NCBI RefSeq assembly: GCF_025154075.1
Contig: NZ_JAOAMU010000002.1
Coordinates: forward strand, 628,775 to 692,774
Origin: Chryseobacterium herbae
GTDB lineage: Bacteria; Bacteroidota; Bacteroidia; Flavobacteriales; Weeksellaceae
DNA: 64,000 nt
Direction: 5' to 3'
This document shows, piece by piece, positions 8,589-18,924 of this stretch. The translations under genes were made by a program, and so were the position numbers. Position 1 is the stretch's first letter. Each line of letters opens with the position of its first letter. Below the pieces are notes generated by a model. The model was given only the letters and a program-made list of their open reading frames with translations, did no database searches and was not told the DNA's origin.

Positions 8589-9011
8589 ATGACTCCGGAA
8601 AAAAAGAAACTCATGACGGACAGCTTTGGCCGTTCAGAAACATTAAAATTTTACAATGCCGAACTCTTGGAAGTAGACACCGATTTTGTTTCCATTAAAA
8701 TTCCAAAAATGGAAATGATGACCCGGAAAGCCGGCATGTTCAATGGCGCTATGATTGCTTCTCTGGTGGATGTTTCGTCAGGATATGCTTCGGTAAGTCA
8801 TTACAAAGACGATTGTTATGTCGTGACTGTTGAACTGAAGGTTAATTATCTTCGTCCCGCACTGGGAGATGCCCTGATATCGAGGTCTTACGTTGTCAAA
8901 GGGGGTGCTAAGATCATTGTGGTAAGAACTGAAATTTATGTCATTGATGAAAGTACCGGTTCGGAAAGTCATGTGGCGACTTCACTGGTCACCATGATGA
9001 GGATCAAATAA
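8589..9011 (+). CDS. PaaI/YigI-type hotdog-fold thioesterase
   Basis: A 140-residue cytoplasmic protein of the hotdog superfamily, predicted to hydrolyse acyl-CoA thioesters. The core shows MFNGAMIASLVDVSSGYAS (the HGG..A..D-like catalytic helix region, with Asn-Gly in place of His-Gly), then VVTVELKVNYLRPA and a final strand with VATSLVTMM. I chose the ATG at 8589 because the longer GTG frame from 8550 begins inside a promoter-like TACTTTG box and adds a non-conserved MYFVFTF leader. Substrate unknown; the gene stands alone. Confidence 0.85.
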   Translation: MTPEKKKLMTDSFGRSETLKFYNAELLEVDTDFVSIKIPKMEMMTRKAGMFNGAMIASLVDVSSGYASVSHYKDDCYVVTVELKVNYLRPALGDALISRSYVVKGGAKIIVVRTEIYVIDESTGSESHVATSLVTMMRIK

Positions 9012-9122
9012 ATAGAACTTGAACCATGAAATATTAGGAAAATAGAGGAATTACGGGCTTTTTTCAGACCTAAATGGAACAGGATTTGCAACGTAAACAC
9101 CATAACATTAAAAAATAATAAT

Positions 9123-9467
9123 ATGAACTTAATTATCAGGCTGTTCATTACAGCAATCGTTGCCTACCTTTTAACTAAGGTGCTTCCGGGTGTACATTTC
9201 GAAGGATTTTCTTCGGCTATTATTTTTGCCATCGTCTTGGGGGTATTAAATATTTTTGTAAAACCTATTTTAGGACTTTTAGGGCTGCCGCTTACGATCA
9301 TTACATTGGGATTATTTGCCCTGGTAATCAATGCTGTGATTATTTTAATTGCAGATTATTTTATAGACAGTATGGTAGTAAGTGGTTTCTGGTGGGCACT
9401 GATCTTTAGTGTACTGCTTTCCTTTGTGACTTCGCTGGCCAACTCCATGTTTTCAGATGGAGAATAA
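9123..9467 (+). CDS. phage holin family 4 / YvlD-like membrane protein
   Basis: A 114-residue, almost entirely hydrophobic protein with four transmembrane helices. It has the family pattern NLIIRLFITAIVAYLLTKVLPG, FAIVLGVLNIFVKPIL, LPLTIITLGLFALVINA and FWWALIFSVLLS. Database models call this the Mycobacteriophage-type four-TM holin superfamily. In most chromosomes, including here, there are no phage genes nearby, and a true holin function is doubtful. A bidirectional terminator follows at 9492. Confidence 0.88.
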   Translation: MNLIIRLFITAIVAYLLTKVLPGVHFEGFSSAIIFAIVLGVLNIFVKPILGLLGLPLTIITLGLFALVINAVIILIADYFIDSMVVSGFWWALIFSVLLSFVTSLANSMFSDGE

Positions 9468-9491
9468 ATAACAAAACATACCGCAAAATAA

Positions 9492-9525
9492 AAGAGGCTG
9501 TCCGTAAGGGCAGCCTCTTGTTTTA
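9492..9525. terminator. bidirectional terminator between convergent genes
   Basis: AAGAGGCTGTCC and GGGCAGCCTCTT pair (one G-T) around a GTAA loop, with TTGTTTT after it on the plus strand and A-rich sequence before it serving the minus strand. Confidence 0.85.
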
Positions 9526-9777
9526 ACAGTACTTTTTAATCCATTTTATGCACTGTTCGTAGGTCATTTTCTGATTGTCAGTGATCATGTAACGTGCATT
9601 GATGGGTTCGTTTTCAGCAATTTTTGCCATAATCTGTTCAAGGGTTTTGCCTGCAAAATTAACCCTTGTGTCAGTATCTTTACCATATTTTAAATGGTTC
9701 TCGTGGATGTGCCAAAGGTTAGGTGCACCTGCCTCTACTGAGGTTCCTTTAAAATTTCCTGTTTCTAGTGTACTCAT
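9523..9777 (-). CDS. conserved small soluble protein, unknown function
   Basis: An 84-residue, hydrophilic protein without signal peptide or membrane segment. Visible features are GAPNLWHIHENHLKYGKDTD, a helix LEQIMAKIAE and a C-terminal MTYEQCIKWIKKYC with two cysteines. I do not recognise a family. The spacer upstream (9778-10090) is gene-free and AT-rich; it contains the promoter box of the next plus-strand gene and nothing else I can name. Confidence 0.65.
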   Translation of the reverse strand: MSTLETGNFKGTSVEAGAPNLWHIHENHLKYGKDTDTRVNFAGKTLEQIMAKIAENEPINARYMITDNQKMTYEQCIKWIKKYC

Positions 9778-10005
9778 GATGTAAATTTTTAAATGGTTTT
9801 AATTAATATATGGGACGGTTGTTTTTTTGATTATAAAGACAAAAACTTTGATGATTTTGTTGAAGTAAAATTCACGTTTTGAGTGATATGAAAGAAGAGG
9901 GAAAGTACCCATCTTTAGAAAATAGGTGTTTTCCTGTAAGACAAACCCTGATCTGTGAAATGGAATTTTCTTGTTAATTCTTTCGTTCATTGGTATTTTA
10001 AGTAC

Positions 10006-10013
10006 TAACTTTG
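10006..10013 (+). promoter_or_regulatory. -7 box for the S9 peptidase gene
   Basis: TAACTTTG fits TAnnTTTG. A TTG lies at 9990-9992, only 13 bases upstream, so the -33 element is weak. The box is 77 bases before the start codon. Confidence 0.5.
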
Positions 10014-10090
10014 GGGATCTTTGAATTAAATAAAAGGAATTAATGAAATCGGCGTGATTCCATATTTCCGTTAAAAATGAATATCAACAT

Positions 10091-12085
10091 ATGAAGCTTA
10101 AGTACAGTCTGCTGGCTCTGGCAGCTCCACTCTTAATGAATGCACAACAGTTAATGACACCTGAAATCCTTTGGACTTTGAAAAAAGTGGGAGTACAGGC
10201 AGTTTCACCGGATCAGTCTTCACTTATCTATAAAGTGGGACAGGTAGATCTGAAAACAGAAAAAACAAAAAGTGAGAACTACTTTCTCAATGTTCTTAAT
10301 AACCAGTCTTCCAAAATAGATTTCGGTAAAAAAGCCCTTATTCAATGGGATAAAAACGGAATTTATGCACAGGAAGGAGATAAAATCTATCTTTCAAAAG
10401 ACAACGGAAAAACCTGGTCTGAATTTTATACCATCGGGGAAGCTGACAATATCGTGATCTCTCCGGACGGTAAGAAAATTGCCTTCAGTAAGCAGGTTCT
10501 GGTAGAAAAATTAATGGGGAAAGACAAATACAGCGATACGCCTAAAACTACTGCTCAGGTGTATACAGATCTGAACCACAGACACTGGGATTATTTCAAT
10601 GAAGGAAAATACAACCACGTATTTGTAGTCAATACCACAGACAAAGCAGAATCTGCAAAGGATTTATTGGAAGGTAAAACATGGGATTCTCCTCAAAGAC
10701 CTTTCGGTGGAACAGAAGACTTCATCTGGAGTCCGGATTCTACTCAGCTTTTATACGTTACAAAACCTAAAAGCGGGAAAGAATATTCTACAAGCACCAA
10801 TACAGATATTTTCGCCTACGATTTTGCTTCAGGAACGACTAAGAATTTAACAGAATCCAATAAAGGATACGATGTTAACCCAAAATTCAGTCCTGACGGA
10901 AAATCCCTGATCTGGCAGAGTATGGCCAGAGACGGTTATGAAGCGGATAAAAATGATGTAAAAATCATGGATTGGAAATCCGGGAAAATTATAAACCTTA
11001 CGGCTGGCTGGGACGAAAGCGTTTCCGGAGATGTATTCTGGAGCGGAGATTCCAAAGCGATCTATTTTACAGCAGCGTTCAGAGGAACAAAACAGCTTTT
11101 CTCTTTAGATCCTAAAGCGGCAAAAGTTCAGCAGATCACAAAAGGTGATTTTGACGTTAACGAAATTTTTACTGATAATAAATCTTCACTTTTAGTAGGA
11201 AGAACAGACGTCAACCATGCTACGGAATTATTCTCTGTCAATGTGAAAAACGGAGAAATGAAGCAGATAACCGAAGCCAACAAAGAAGCTTATGCTAAAC
11301 TGGCACAGGGGAAATCTGAACTGAAAATGGTAAAAACAACGGATGGAAAAGAGATGGGCGTATGGTTCCACTATCCACCAAACTTTGATCCCAATAAAAA
11401 ATATCCTACACTGGTATACTGCCAGGGAGGACCACAATCTGCATTAACTCAGTTTTTCAGCACAAGATGGAACTTCTCTCTGATGGCTGCCAACGGATAT
11501 ATCGTAGTAGCTCCAAACAGAAGAGGAATGCCGGGCTGGGGAACAAAATGGAACGAAGAAATTTCCAAAGACTGGGGCGGACAGCCGATGAGAGATTATC
11601 TGGCAGCAACAGACTTCGCGAAAACACTACCATATGTAGACGGTGAAAGAGTAGCGGCAGTAGGAGCAAGCTACGGAGGTTACAGTGTATTTATGTTAGC
11701 AGGAATTCACGAAAACAGATTCAAAACATTCATTGCACATGATGGATTATTTGATATGAAATCATGGTATCTTACCACAGAAGAACTTTGGTTTGCCAAT
11801 TGGGATTTGGGCTCTCCATGGGAAAAACCACTTCCAAAAGCATACACAGAATTCAACCCAAGTAATTTTGTTGAAAAATGGAACAAGCCCATCATGATTT
11901 TCCAGGGAGGGATCGATTTCCGTGTACCTTATGAGCAGGGACAAGAAGCTTTCCAGGCAGCCAAATTAAGAGGTCTGAAATCTAAATTAGTTTATTTCCC
12001 GAACGAAAACCACTGGGTACTTCATCCTCAAAACGGATTGGTATGGCAGAGAGAATTCTTCGATTGGTTGAAAGAAACTTTGTAA
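10091..12085 (+). CDS. S9 family serine peptidase (prolyl-oligopeptidase type, DPP5-like)
   Basis: A 664-residue exported enzyme with signal peptide MKLKYSLLALAAPLLMNAQ. Residues 30-400 form a beta-propeller of WD40-like repeats (ISPDGKKIAFSK, WSPDSTQLLYV, FSPDGKSLIWQ). Residues 410-664 form the alpha/beta-hydrolase. The catalytic triad is Ser527 in GASYGGY, Asp609 in GGIDFRVP and His641 in NENHWVLHP. The overall form resembles dipeptidyl peptidase 5 of Porphyromonas, which releases dipeptides in the periplasm during amino-acid scavenging; exact specificity is inferred. It is monocistronic, with a hairpin terminator at 12147. Confidence 0.92.
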   Translation: MKLKYSLLALAAPLLMNAQQLMTPEILWTLKKVGVQAVSPDQSSLIYKVGQVDLKTEKTKSENYFLNVLNNQSSKIDFGKKALIQWDKNGIYAQEGDKIYLSKDNGKTWSEFYTIGEADNIVISPDGKKIAFSKQVLVEKLMGKDKYSDTPKTTAQVYTDLNHRHWDYFNEGKYNHVFVVNTTDKAESAKDLLEGKTWDSPQRPFGGTEDFIWSPDSTQLLYVTKPKSGKEYSTSTNTDIFAYDFASGTTKNLTESNKGYDVNPKFSPDGKSLIWQSMARDGYEADKNDVKIMDWKSGKIINLTAGWDESVSGDVFWSGDSKAIYFTAAFRGTKQLFSLDPKAAKVQQITKGDFDVNEIFTDNKSSLLVGRTDVNHATELFSVNVKNGEMKQITEANKEAYAKLAQGKSELKMVKTTDGKEMGVWFHYPPNFDPNKKYPTLVYCQGGPQSALTQFFSTRWNFSLMAANGYIVVAPNRRGMPGWGTKWNEEISKDWGGQPMRDYLAATDFAKTLPYVDGERVAAVGASYGGYSVFMLAGIHENRFKTFIAHDGLFDMKSWYLTTEELWFANWDLGSPWEKPLPKAYTEFNPSNFVEKWNKPIMIFQGGIDFRVPYEQGQEAFQAAKLRGLKSKLVYFPNENHWVLHPQNGLVWQREFFDWLKETL

Positions 12086-12146
12086 ACTAAAAATGGATAA
12101 TGAATAATGAAAGACGATTTTTATTATTCCTGAAAATAGCAATAGA

Positions 12147-12202
12147 AACGGGCTTTAGCCCGTTTTTTTATGCGATGAATCGAAGGCTTTCGCCAAATTA
12201 TT
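12147..12202 (+). repeat. terminator hairpin within a dispersed CGGGCTTTAGCCCG repeat
   Basis: AACGGG-CTTTAG-CCCGTT plus a run of seven T residues makes a plausible terminator for the peptidase gene. It is followed by CGAAGGCTTTCGCCAAATTA. The same pair of hairpins in the same order occurs at 57131-57193, so this is a repeat that may double as a terminator. Confidence 0.75.
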
Positions 12203-12272
12203 AATGATAAGTTTTAAGTTTTCTAAAGTGGGTTTATGAGATGCGGAAATGGGTGTTGGCGAATTTTCACAT

Positions 12273-12302
12273 TTCACTTGCGTAGCAAAATTGATCATTG
12301 AC
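12273..12302 (+). repeat. 30-bp dispersed repeat TTCACTTGCGTAGCAAAA...
   Basis: This matches 29776-29805 at 29 of 30 bases. The surrounding spacer (12203-12411) has no gene. It contains low-complexity TCT-rich words such as CTGAAATCTGAAATCTCG. Confidence 0.8.
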
Positions 12303-12411
12303 GTTTCTCAATCTCAGCCTTTACCTCTGTCTTAATCTTAAAGTCTCTTGTCTCGTGTCTGAAATCTGAAATCTCGAATCTAAAATCTTTCCCGCTTGCC
12401 TCCAAATTTTA

Positions 12412-12419
12412 TATATTTG
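12412..12419 (+). promoter_or_regulatory. -7 box touching the start of the DNA-glycosylase gene
   Basis: TATATTTG fits TAnnTTTG and ends three bases before the ATG at 12423, which would place transcription start at or next to the start codon (leaderless mRNA). The -33 element is not clear. Confidence 0.4.
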
Positions 12420-12422
12420 AGT

Positions 12423-12914
12423 ATGAAAAACAGAATTTCCTCGTTTCCGCCGTTAATTGATGCTCAATCTGAAATTATAATTTTAGGTTCAATTCCCGGC
12501 GTCAAATCTTTGGAGAAACAGCAGTATTACGCTCATCCACAAAATAAATTCTGGACGATTATTTTTCATTTGTTCAAGGAAGAATTTACCGATGATTATA
12601 CTCAGCGTCTAAATATTTTAAAGAAACATCACATAGCAGTCTGGGACGTCATCGATTCCTGCGAAAGAAAAGGAAGCCTGGATTCTGAAATCAAAAATGA
12701 AGAAGCTAATCAGATCGCCGAACTTCTGAATGAGCATCCCAACATCAAAGCTGTTTTCTGTAATGGAGGAAAGTCGTACAAAAATCTGCTGAAACTTTTA
12801 GGCAAAAATTACAGGTTACCAATTGTTCAGCTTCCTTCTACAAGTCCTCTTCATACCGTATCTTTTGATGTTAAATTAGAAGAATGGAGGGAGATTATGG
12901 AGTTCCTGATGTAG
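12423..12914 (+). CDS. DNA-deoxyinosine (hypoxanthine) glycosylase, uracil-DNA glycosylase superfamily
   Basis: A 163-residue cytoplasmic repair enzyme that is expected to remove hypoxanthine (deaminated adenine) or uracil from DNA. Superfamily motifs are visible: IILGSIPGVKSL (motif I, GxxPG), the substrate segment YYAHPQNKFW, VWDVIDSC, VFCNGGKSYKN, and the C-terminal LPSTSPLHT loop. I use the ATG at 12423; the preceding nine codons after a TTG are not conserved-looking and overlap the promoter box. It stands alone between repeats. Confidence 0.88.
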   Translation: MKNRISSFPPLIDAQSEIIILGSIPGVKSLEKQQYYAHPQNKFWTIIFHLFKEEFTDDYTQRLNILKKHHIAVWDVIDSCERKGSLDSEIKNEEANQIAELLNEHPNIKAVFCNGGKSYKNLLKLLGKNYRLPIVQLPSTSPLHTVSFDVKLEEWREIMEFLM

Positions 12915-12918
12915 GGTT

Positions 12919-13077
12919 TTTAACCACAAAAACTACAAAAGTTTTCTAACACTTTAGTTTATTCGAAGTTTAAATGCGAACTGTACAGAAGTACACTTAA
13001 GATTATAAAAATCATAGATTTTTATACGGGATAACATCCTCAAACATCTGTGAAAATTCGTGTAATCTGTGGTGAAA
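12919..13077 (+). repeat. TTTAACCACA-family element
   Basis: A 159-bp copy that begins TTTAACCACAAAAA four bases after the glycosylase stop codon. It contains CACTTAAG and an ATAGATTTTTATA word, and ends CATCTGTGAAAATTCG then TGTGGTGAAA. The ends are inverted repeats of each other. Confidence 0.85.
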
Positions 13078-13080
13078 AAA

Positions 13081-13217
13081 TATCAACCACAAGAGTAACA
13101 AAACATGTTGCTATTTTTTTAAAAACTTTAAGTCATTTAAGTTTAAAAAGTTAATGATCTTGAAAATAATAAATTCACATCAGTGGAAAATCAGAAATTT
13201 TCAAAAACTTAAGTGTG
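13081..13217. repeat. second, degenerate relative of the same element
   Basis: Immediately after the full copy, ATCAACCACAAGAGTAACAAAA restarts the left-end pattern in degenerate form, with later AAAACTTTAAGTC and a closing AAAAACTTAAGTG. Alignment would be needed to fix its limits. Confidence 0.45.
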
Positions 13218-13218
13218 A

Positions 13219-13254
13219 GTTTCGGGGCGGGGAGCAAAGCTCCCGCCCCGAAAC
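13219..13254. repeat. GC-rich perfect hairpin
   Basis: GTTTCGGGGCGGG and CCCGCCCCGAAAC pair in a stem of about 16 bp with one extra G, around a GCAAAGC loop. It has no T-run on either side, so it is a weak terminator candidate for the convergent genes. Confidence 0.7.
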
Positions 13255-13261
13255 TTTCCCA

Positions 13262-13371
13262 GTCATTGCGAGCGTAGCGAAGCAATCTCAAGAAAGAATT
13301 TTATTGCTTTTCTCGCATTAAAACTCCCCTTAAATTGAGATTGCTTCGTCGTTACTTTCCTCACAATGACG
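13262..13371. repeat. GTCATTGCGAG MITE-like inverted-repeat element
   Basis: GTCATTGCGAG at the left matches CTCACAATGAC at the right with one mismatch. Inside them GAAGCAATCTCA and TGAGATTGCTTC are perfect inverses. The 110-bp element resembles a GTCATTGCGAGC repeat that, from memory, occurs in several unrelated bacterial genomes. It fills the end of the spacer before the kinase gene. Confidence 0.8.
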
Positions 13372-13420
13372 GTATTGTGTCATTGGTGAAAACATTTGTG
13401 TTATTTGTGTTAAAAAAAAT

Positions 13421-14445
13421 CTAATCAACACGCAAATACTTTCTCAAACCCTTCAGCAACTGCAATTGATTCCTTGTCCTGTCCAGATTGTGCTCAGCAT
13501 ACTTCGTCGAGTAATAAGTGCTTCCATTCAGATAATCAGTCAGAAAACGAATGGCCTGAATATAAATCACAGTCTGTGCCGCATAATCAAGATTTTCAAG
13601 TTCCTCAAAAGTCAGTTTTTTCTTTAATGATAACAAAAATCCATCTTTTACAGTTCTGTAAATCTGGGGGTTGAAATTATTGTCAGCATTTCCATTGTCC
13701 TCATCCAAAGTATTGGTGTAGGATCTTGCCATGTCACCAAAGTCATAGAGAATCGTAGAAATAGTTACGGTATCCAGATCGATCACAGCAAGAGGCCTTG
13801 AGGTTTGGTCAAAAAGAATATTTCTGACGTTGGGATCTCCATGAATAATTCTTTTAGGCAGAAGACCTTCCTTTTCCATCTCAATCCATTTTTCTGGAAG
13901 GAAAAGAAGATCGTTCATTATTTCAATTTCAGGCTCGGCATTGTCTAGCAGATCTGGATTTGCATGCTGTAAAGAAGCCTGATAATCTAAAATTCTTTTT
14001 TCAAAATTAATAAAATCAGGAATCGGGGCCTGAATGTAGGGGAGATATTCCGGATTGACCGTATTCAAAAAAGATCCAACAGCTTTTGCCGATTCATAGG
14101 CTGTTTTTATATCAGGGATTTTAAAGAAAGTCTTTGTATCCTCAATAAAGCTGAGCATTCTCCAGGATTCTCCGTTTTCATCTTTAATAATGAAACTTCC
14201 CGATAAAGTTTCCTTAGGTTTTACCAGCTCCAGTGGATAGTTTCCATCCTCCAGCAGTCTGTTGATCAGGATATGATTATGGGTAATAATCTCCGGAAAC
14301 GGAAAAACCTGAGTATTGATCTTTTGAAGGATAAATTTTTCATCATTATCATAATCCTCCACCAGATAGGTCGTATTGATCAGCCCGTTGGTAATAGGAG
14401 TGATAGTGCAATTTTCAGTTCCGGTAAATCCGGTAACAATCTGTT

Positions 14446-14455
<10 letters not shown>
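13421..14455 (-). CDS. NahK-like sugar 1-kinase (aminoglycoside phosphotransferase fold)
   Basis: A 344-residue cytoplasmic kinase of the APH/choline-kinase fold. The nucleotide-binding start reads ITNGLINTTYLVEDYDNDEKFILQK-like (NGLINTTYLV, then FILQKIN). The catalytic loop is IIHGDPNVRNILFD (residues about 203-216), and the metal-binding Asp is in AVIDLDTV. Relatives include N-acetylhexosamine 1-kinase, which makes GlcNAc-1-P or GalNAc-1-P. Its start overlaps the stop of the nucleotidyltransferase gene by 10 bases, and a GH109-like gene lies upstream. The likely job is therefore 1-phosphorylation of a released N-acetylhexosamine, by inference from this context. Homoserine or aminoglycoside substrates cannot be excluded from sequence alone. 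Confidence 0.85.
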
Positions 14456-16750
<2,295 letters not shown>

Positions 16751-16782
16751 TTAAATATATTAAAAAGTTGCGAGGTGGAGGG

Positions 16783-16857
16783 TATGAGTGCGGGGTTTGA
16801 GAGTAGGAGAGTTTTAGAGTTTGGAGGTACGGGATGCGGGTTTCGGGTTTTGTGGGG
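16783..16857 (+). repeat. degenerate GGGTTTGAGAGTAGGAG spacer repeat
   Basis: A G/T-rich spacer with GGGTTTGAGAGTAGGAGAG, TTTTAGAGTTTGGAGG and GGGATGCGGGTTTCGGG. Recognisable degenerate copies occur at 45222-45300 (opposite strand), 58262-58340 and, more loosely, 42085-42165. Confidence 0.65.
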
Positions 16858-16861
16858 AAAT

Positions 16862-16900
16862 AAAAAAACGGCTGCCCCCGATAGGAAGAGCAGCCGTTTT
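16862..16900 (-). terminator. terminator of the AIM24 gene
   Basis: AAAACGGCTGC and GCAGCCGTTTT form an 11-bp stem. On the minus strand it is followed by seven T residues, 22 bases past the stop codon. Confidence 0.9.
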
Positions 16901-16921
16901 ACAATCATCTGTTTCTATGTA

Positions 16922-17614
16922 TTATTTTTCTGTGAAATATACTTCTTCGTAAGGTTGAATAAGCACCCATCCGCTTCCTGAGAACTTCATCTGGAATTCT
17001 TCACCGCTTCCTCTTCCGATTAAACTCTTGAATGAAACATTCGTTTTAAGATCCGGGCTTAGGTTTCCTGACCAGGCTACTGTAGCATTAGGATCTGTGA
17101 ACACCGGATTGTCGGGAGTGACCATCAGCGTTAATGGTTCGCCGTGTGTCGTTATGGCAATGTGCCCCGTTCCGGAAAGTTTTACCTGAAAAAGACCGCC
17201 AGCCATCATGCCTGCAACGCTTTTTAGCATGGTAATATCGCTTTTTACACTTTGCTCATGTGCCAATACATCATTTCCGTTGACACATACTGCTTCATTG
17301 TTCAGATAAAGGATACGTACTTTCTTACCGGAATCAGCCACATACAGTTTGCCGGTTCCTTCTGCTTTCATCAGCTTTGCTCCTTCACCGCTGATCGCTT
17401 TCTTTAAAAGGTTACCAATACCTCCTGCCAGCATTCCCTGTCTCTCGAAGTTGATGCCTCCTACATAGCCTACCATACTTCCTCTTTTCGTCCATACGGC
17501 CTGATTATTAAGGTTGATTTCCAAAAGATGTGGAGTTTCAAGCTCAAAATAATCTCTTTGTTGTGGATCTTCTTTAGTTTCGTTGACGAAAGCTTCCAAT
17601 GAATATTTGCTCAT
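16922..17614 (-). CDS. AIM24 family protein
   Basis: A 230-residue soluble protein made of repeated beta strands rich in glycine, characteristic of the AIM24/TIGR00266 family. Visible landmarks are VWTKRGSMVGYVGGINFERQ, the tract AEGTGKLYVADSGKKVRIL, VKLSGTGHIAITTHG and the end MKFSGSGWVLIQPYEEV. The family forms trimeric beta barrels related to the tryptophan-RNA-binding protein fold. The bacterial function is unknown, and yeast AIM24 is mitochondrial. It is monocistronic, with its own promoter box and terminator. The length is typical. Confidence 0.9.
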   Translation of the reverse strand: MSKYSLEAFVNETKEDPQQRDYFELETPHLLEINLNNQAVWTKRGSMVGYVGGINFERQGMLAGGIGNLLKKAISGEGAKLMKAEGTGKLYVADSGKKVRILYLNNEAVCVNGNDVLAHEQSVKSDITMLKSVAGMMAGGLFQVKLSGTGHIAITTHGEPLTLMVTPDNPVFTDPNATVAWSGNLSPDLKTNVSFKSLIGRGSGEEFQMKFSGSGWVLIQPYEEVYFTEK

Positions 17615-17640
17615 AAGTGTAAAAATTTTTTAAATATTTC

Positions 17641-17648
17641 CAAAAATA
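17641..17648 (-). promoter_or_regulatory. -7 box for the AIM24 gene
   Basis: On the minus strand this reads TATTTTTG, matching TAnnTTTG, 26 bases upstream of the start codon. No clear TTG was found at -33. Confidence 0.45.
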
Positions 17649-17710
17649 ATCTTTTTTTCCTTCATAAATCACCGTAGAATCACGGTTTTAAATTTGATTT
17701 TAAATAATAC

Positions 17711-17742
17711 TTGACAAAGGGGTGTTCAATGTCGTATATTTG
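17711..17742 (+). promoter_or_regulatory. Bacteroidota sigma-70-type promoter of queA
   Basis: TTGACA at 17711 and TATATTTG at 17735-17742 with 21 bases between TTG and the box match the TTG-N17-23-TAnnTTTG consensus well. This leaves a leader of roughly 50 bases. Confidence 0.85.
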
Positions 17743-17797
17743 CACTCCGAAAATTACACTAGTAATTTTTATAATTTTTAAACCGTAATTTAAAAAA

Positions 17798-18847
17798 ATG
17801 AAAACATCAGATTTTAATTTTGATCTTCCTGAGGAATTATTGGCAGAACACCCATCTGAACACAGAGACGAAGCTAGATTAATGGTTCTTAACAGAAAAA
17901 CAGAAACCATTGAACATAAACTGTTTAAAGATGTTGTGGATTATTTCGATGAGAAAGATCTATTCATTTTCAACAATACGAAGGTTTTCCCTGCACGTCT
18001 TTACGGAAATAAAGAAAAAACAGGTGCTAAAATTGAAGTTTTCCTTTTAAGAGAACTTGATAAAGAGACCAGAGTATGGGACGTTCTTGTAGATCCTGCA
18101 AGAAAAATCAGAATCGGTAACAAATTATTCTTCACTGAAGACGAGTCTTTGGTAGCTGAAGTTATCGATAACACGACTTCAAGAGGAAGAACACTAAGAT
18201 TTTTATTTGACGGTTCTTATGACGAATTCAGAACAAAACTGAAGGAATTAGGAGAAACTCCACTTCCAAAATATATCAAAAGAGCAGTAGAGCCGGAAGA
18301 TGCAGAAAGATATCAGACGATCTACGCAAAAATTGAAGGAGCGGTAGCTGCACCTACAGCAGGTCTTCACTTCTCTAGACACTTAATGAAGAAATTAGAG
18401 ATCAAAGGAATCGATTTTGCTGAAGTTACGCTTCACGTTGGTTTAGGAACTTTCAACCCAATTGAGGTGGAAGATCTTTCCAAGCACAAAATGGAGTCTG
18501 AAGAAGTGATCATCGATGAAAAAAATGCTGATATCATCAATAAAGCGGTAGATGCTCACAGAAGAGTTTGCGCCGTAGGTACTACAACGATGAGAGCATT
18601 GGAAACTTCTGTTTCTTCAAACAGGAAGATCTCTGCATTCAACGGTTGGACGAACAAGTTCATTTATCCGCCTCACGATTTTGGAGTAGCGAATTCAATG
18701 ATCACGAACTTCCACACACCGAAATCTACATTACTGATGATGATCGCTGCATTTGCAGGTAGAGAATTTATCATGCATGCTTATGAAGAAGCCGTAAAAG
18801 AACAGTACAAATTCTATTCTTACGGTGACGCAATGTTAATCCTATAA
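17798..18847 (+). CDS. queA: S-adenosylmethionine:tRNA ribosyltransferase-isomerase
   Basis: A 349-residue cytoplasmic enzyme that transfers and rearranges the ribose of SAM onto 7-aminomethyl-7-deazaguanine in tRNA, giving epoxyqueuosine at the wobble base. It starts with the family opening [19 protein letters not shown]. It then has the hallmark stretches [63 protein letters not shown] and [20 protein letters not shown]. Length is normal. It is followed at a distance of 77 bases by rlmN. No preQ1 riboswitch was seen upstream. Confidence 0.97.
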   Translation: MKTSDFNFDLPEELLAEHPSEHRDEARLMVLNRKTETIEHKLFKDVVDYFDEKDLFIFNNTKVFPARLYGNKEKTGAKIEVFLLRELDKETRVWDVLVDPARKIRIGNKLFFTEDESLVAEVIDNTTSRGRTLRFLFDGSYDEFRTKLKELGETPLPKYIKRAVEPEDAERYQTIYAKIEGAVAAPTAGLHFSRHLMKKLEIKGIDFAEVTLHVGLGTFNPIEVEDLSKHKMESEEVIIDEKNADIINKAVDAHRRVCAVGTTTMRALETSVSSNRKISAFNGWTNKFIYPPHDFGVANSMITNFHTPKSTLLMMIAAFAGREFIMHAYEEAVKEQYKFYSYGDAMLIL

Positions 18848-18864
18848 AAAAGATAATAGGTAAC

Positions 18865-18917
18865 AGGTTGCAGGTATTAATTATCTGCAACCTGCAACCT
18901 AAGATCTGCAACCTACC
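18865..18917. repeat. CTGCAACCT repeats with hairpin between queA and rlmN
   Basis: AGGTTGCAGGT (18865-18875) is a perfect inverse of ACCTGCAACCT (18890-18900), and CTGCAACCT occurs three times. There is no T-run, so it is not a standard terminator. Confidence 0.7.
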
Positions 18918-18924
18918 ATCTATA

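Noticed and set aside
9123..9467. Prophage signature from the holin-family gene
   Set aside because: No endolysin, tail, capsid, integrase or terminase gene is near. This membrane family is common outside phages.
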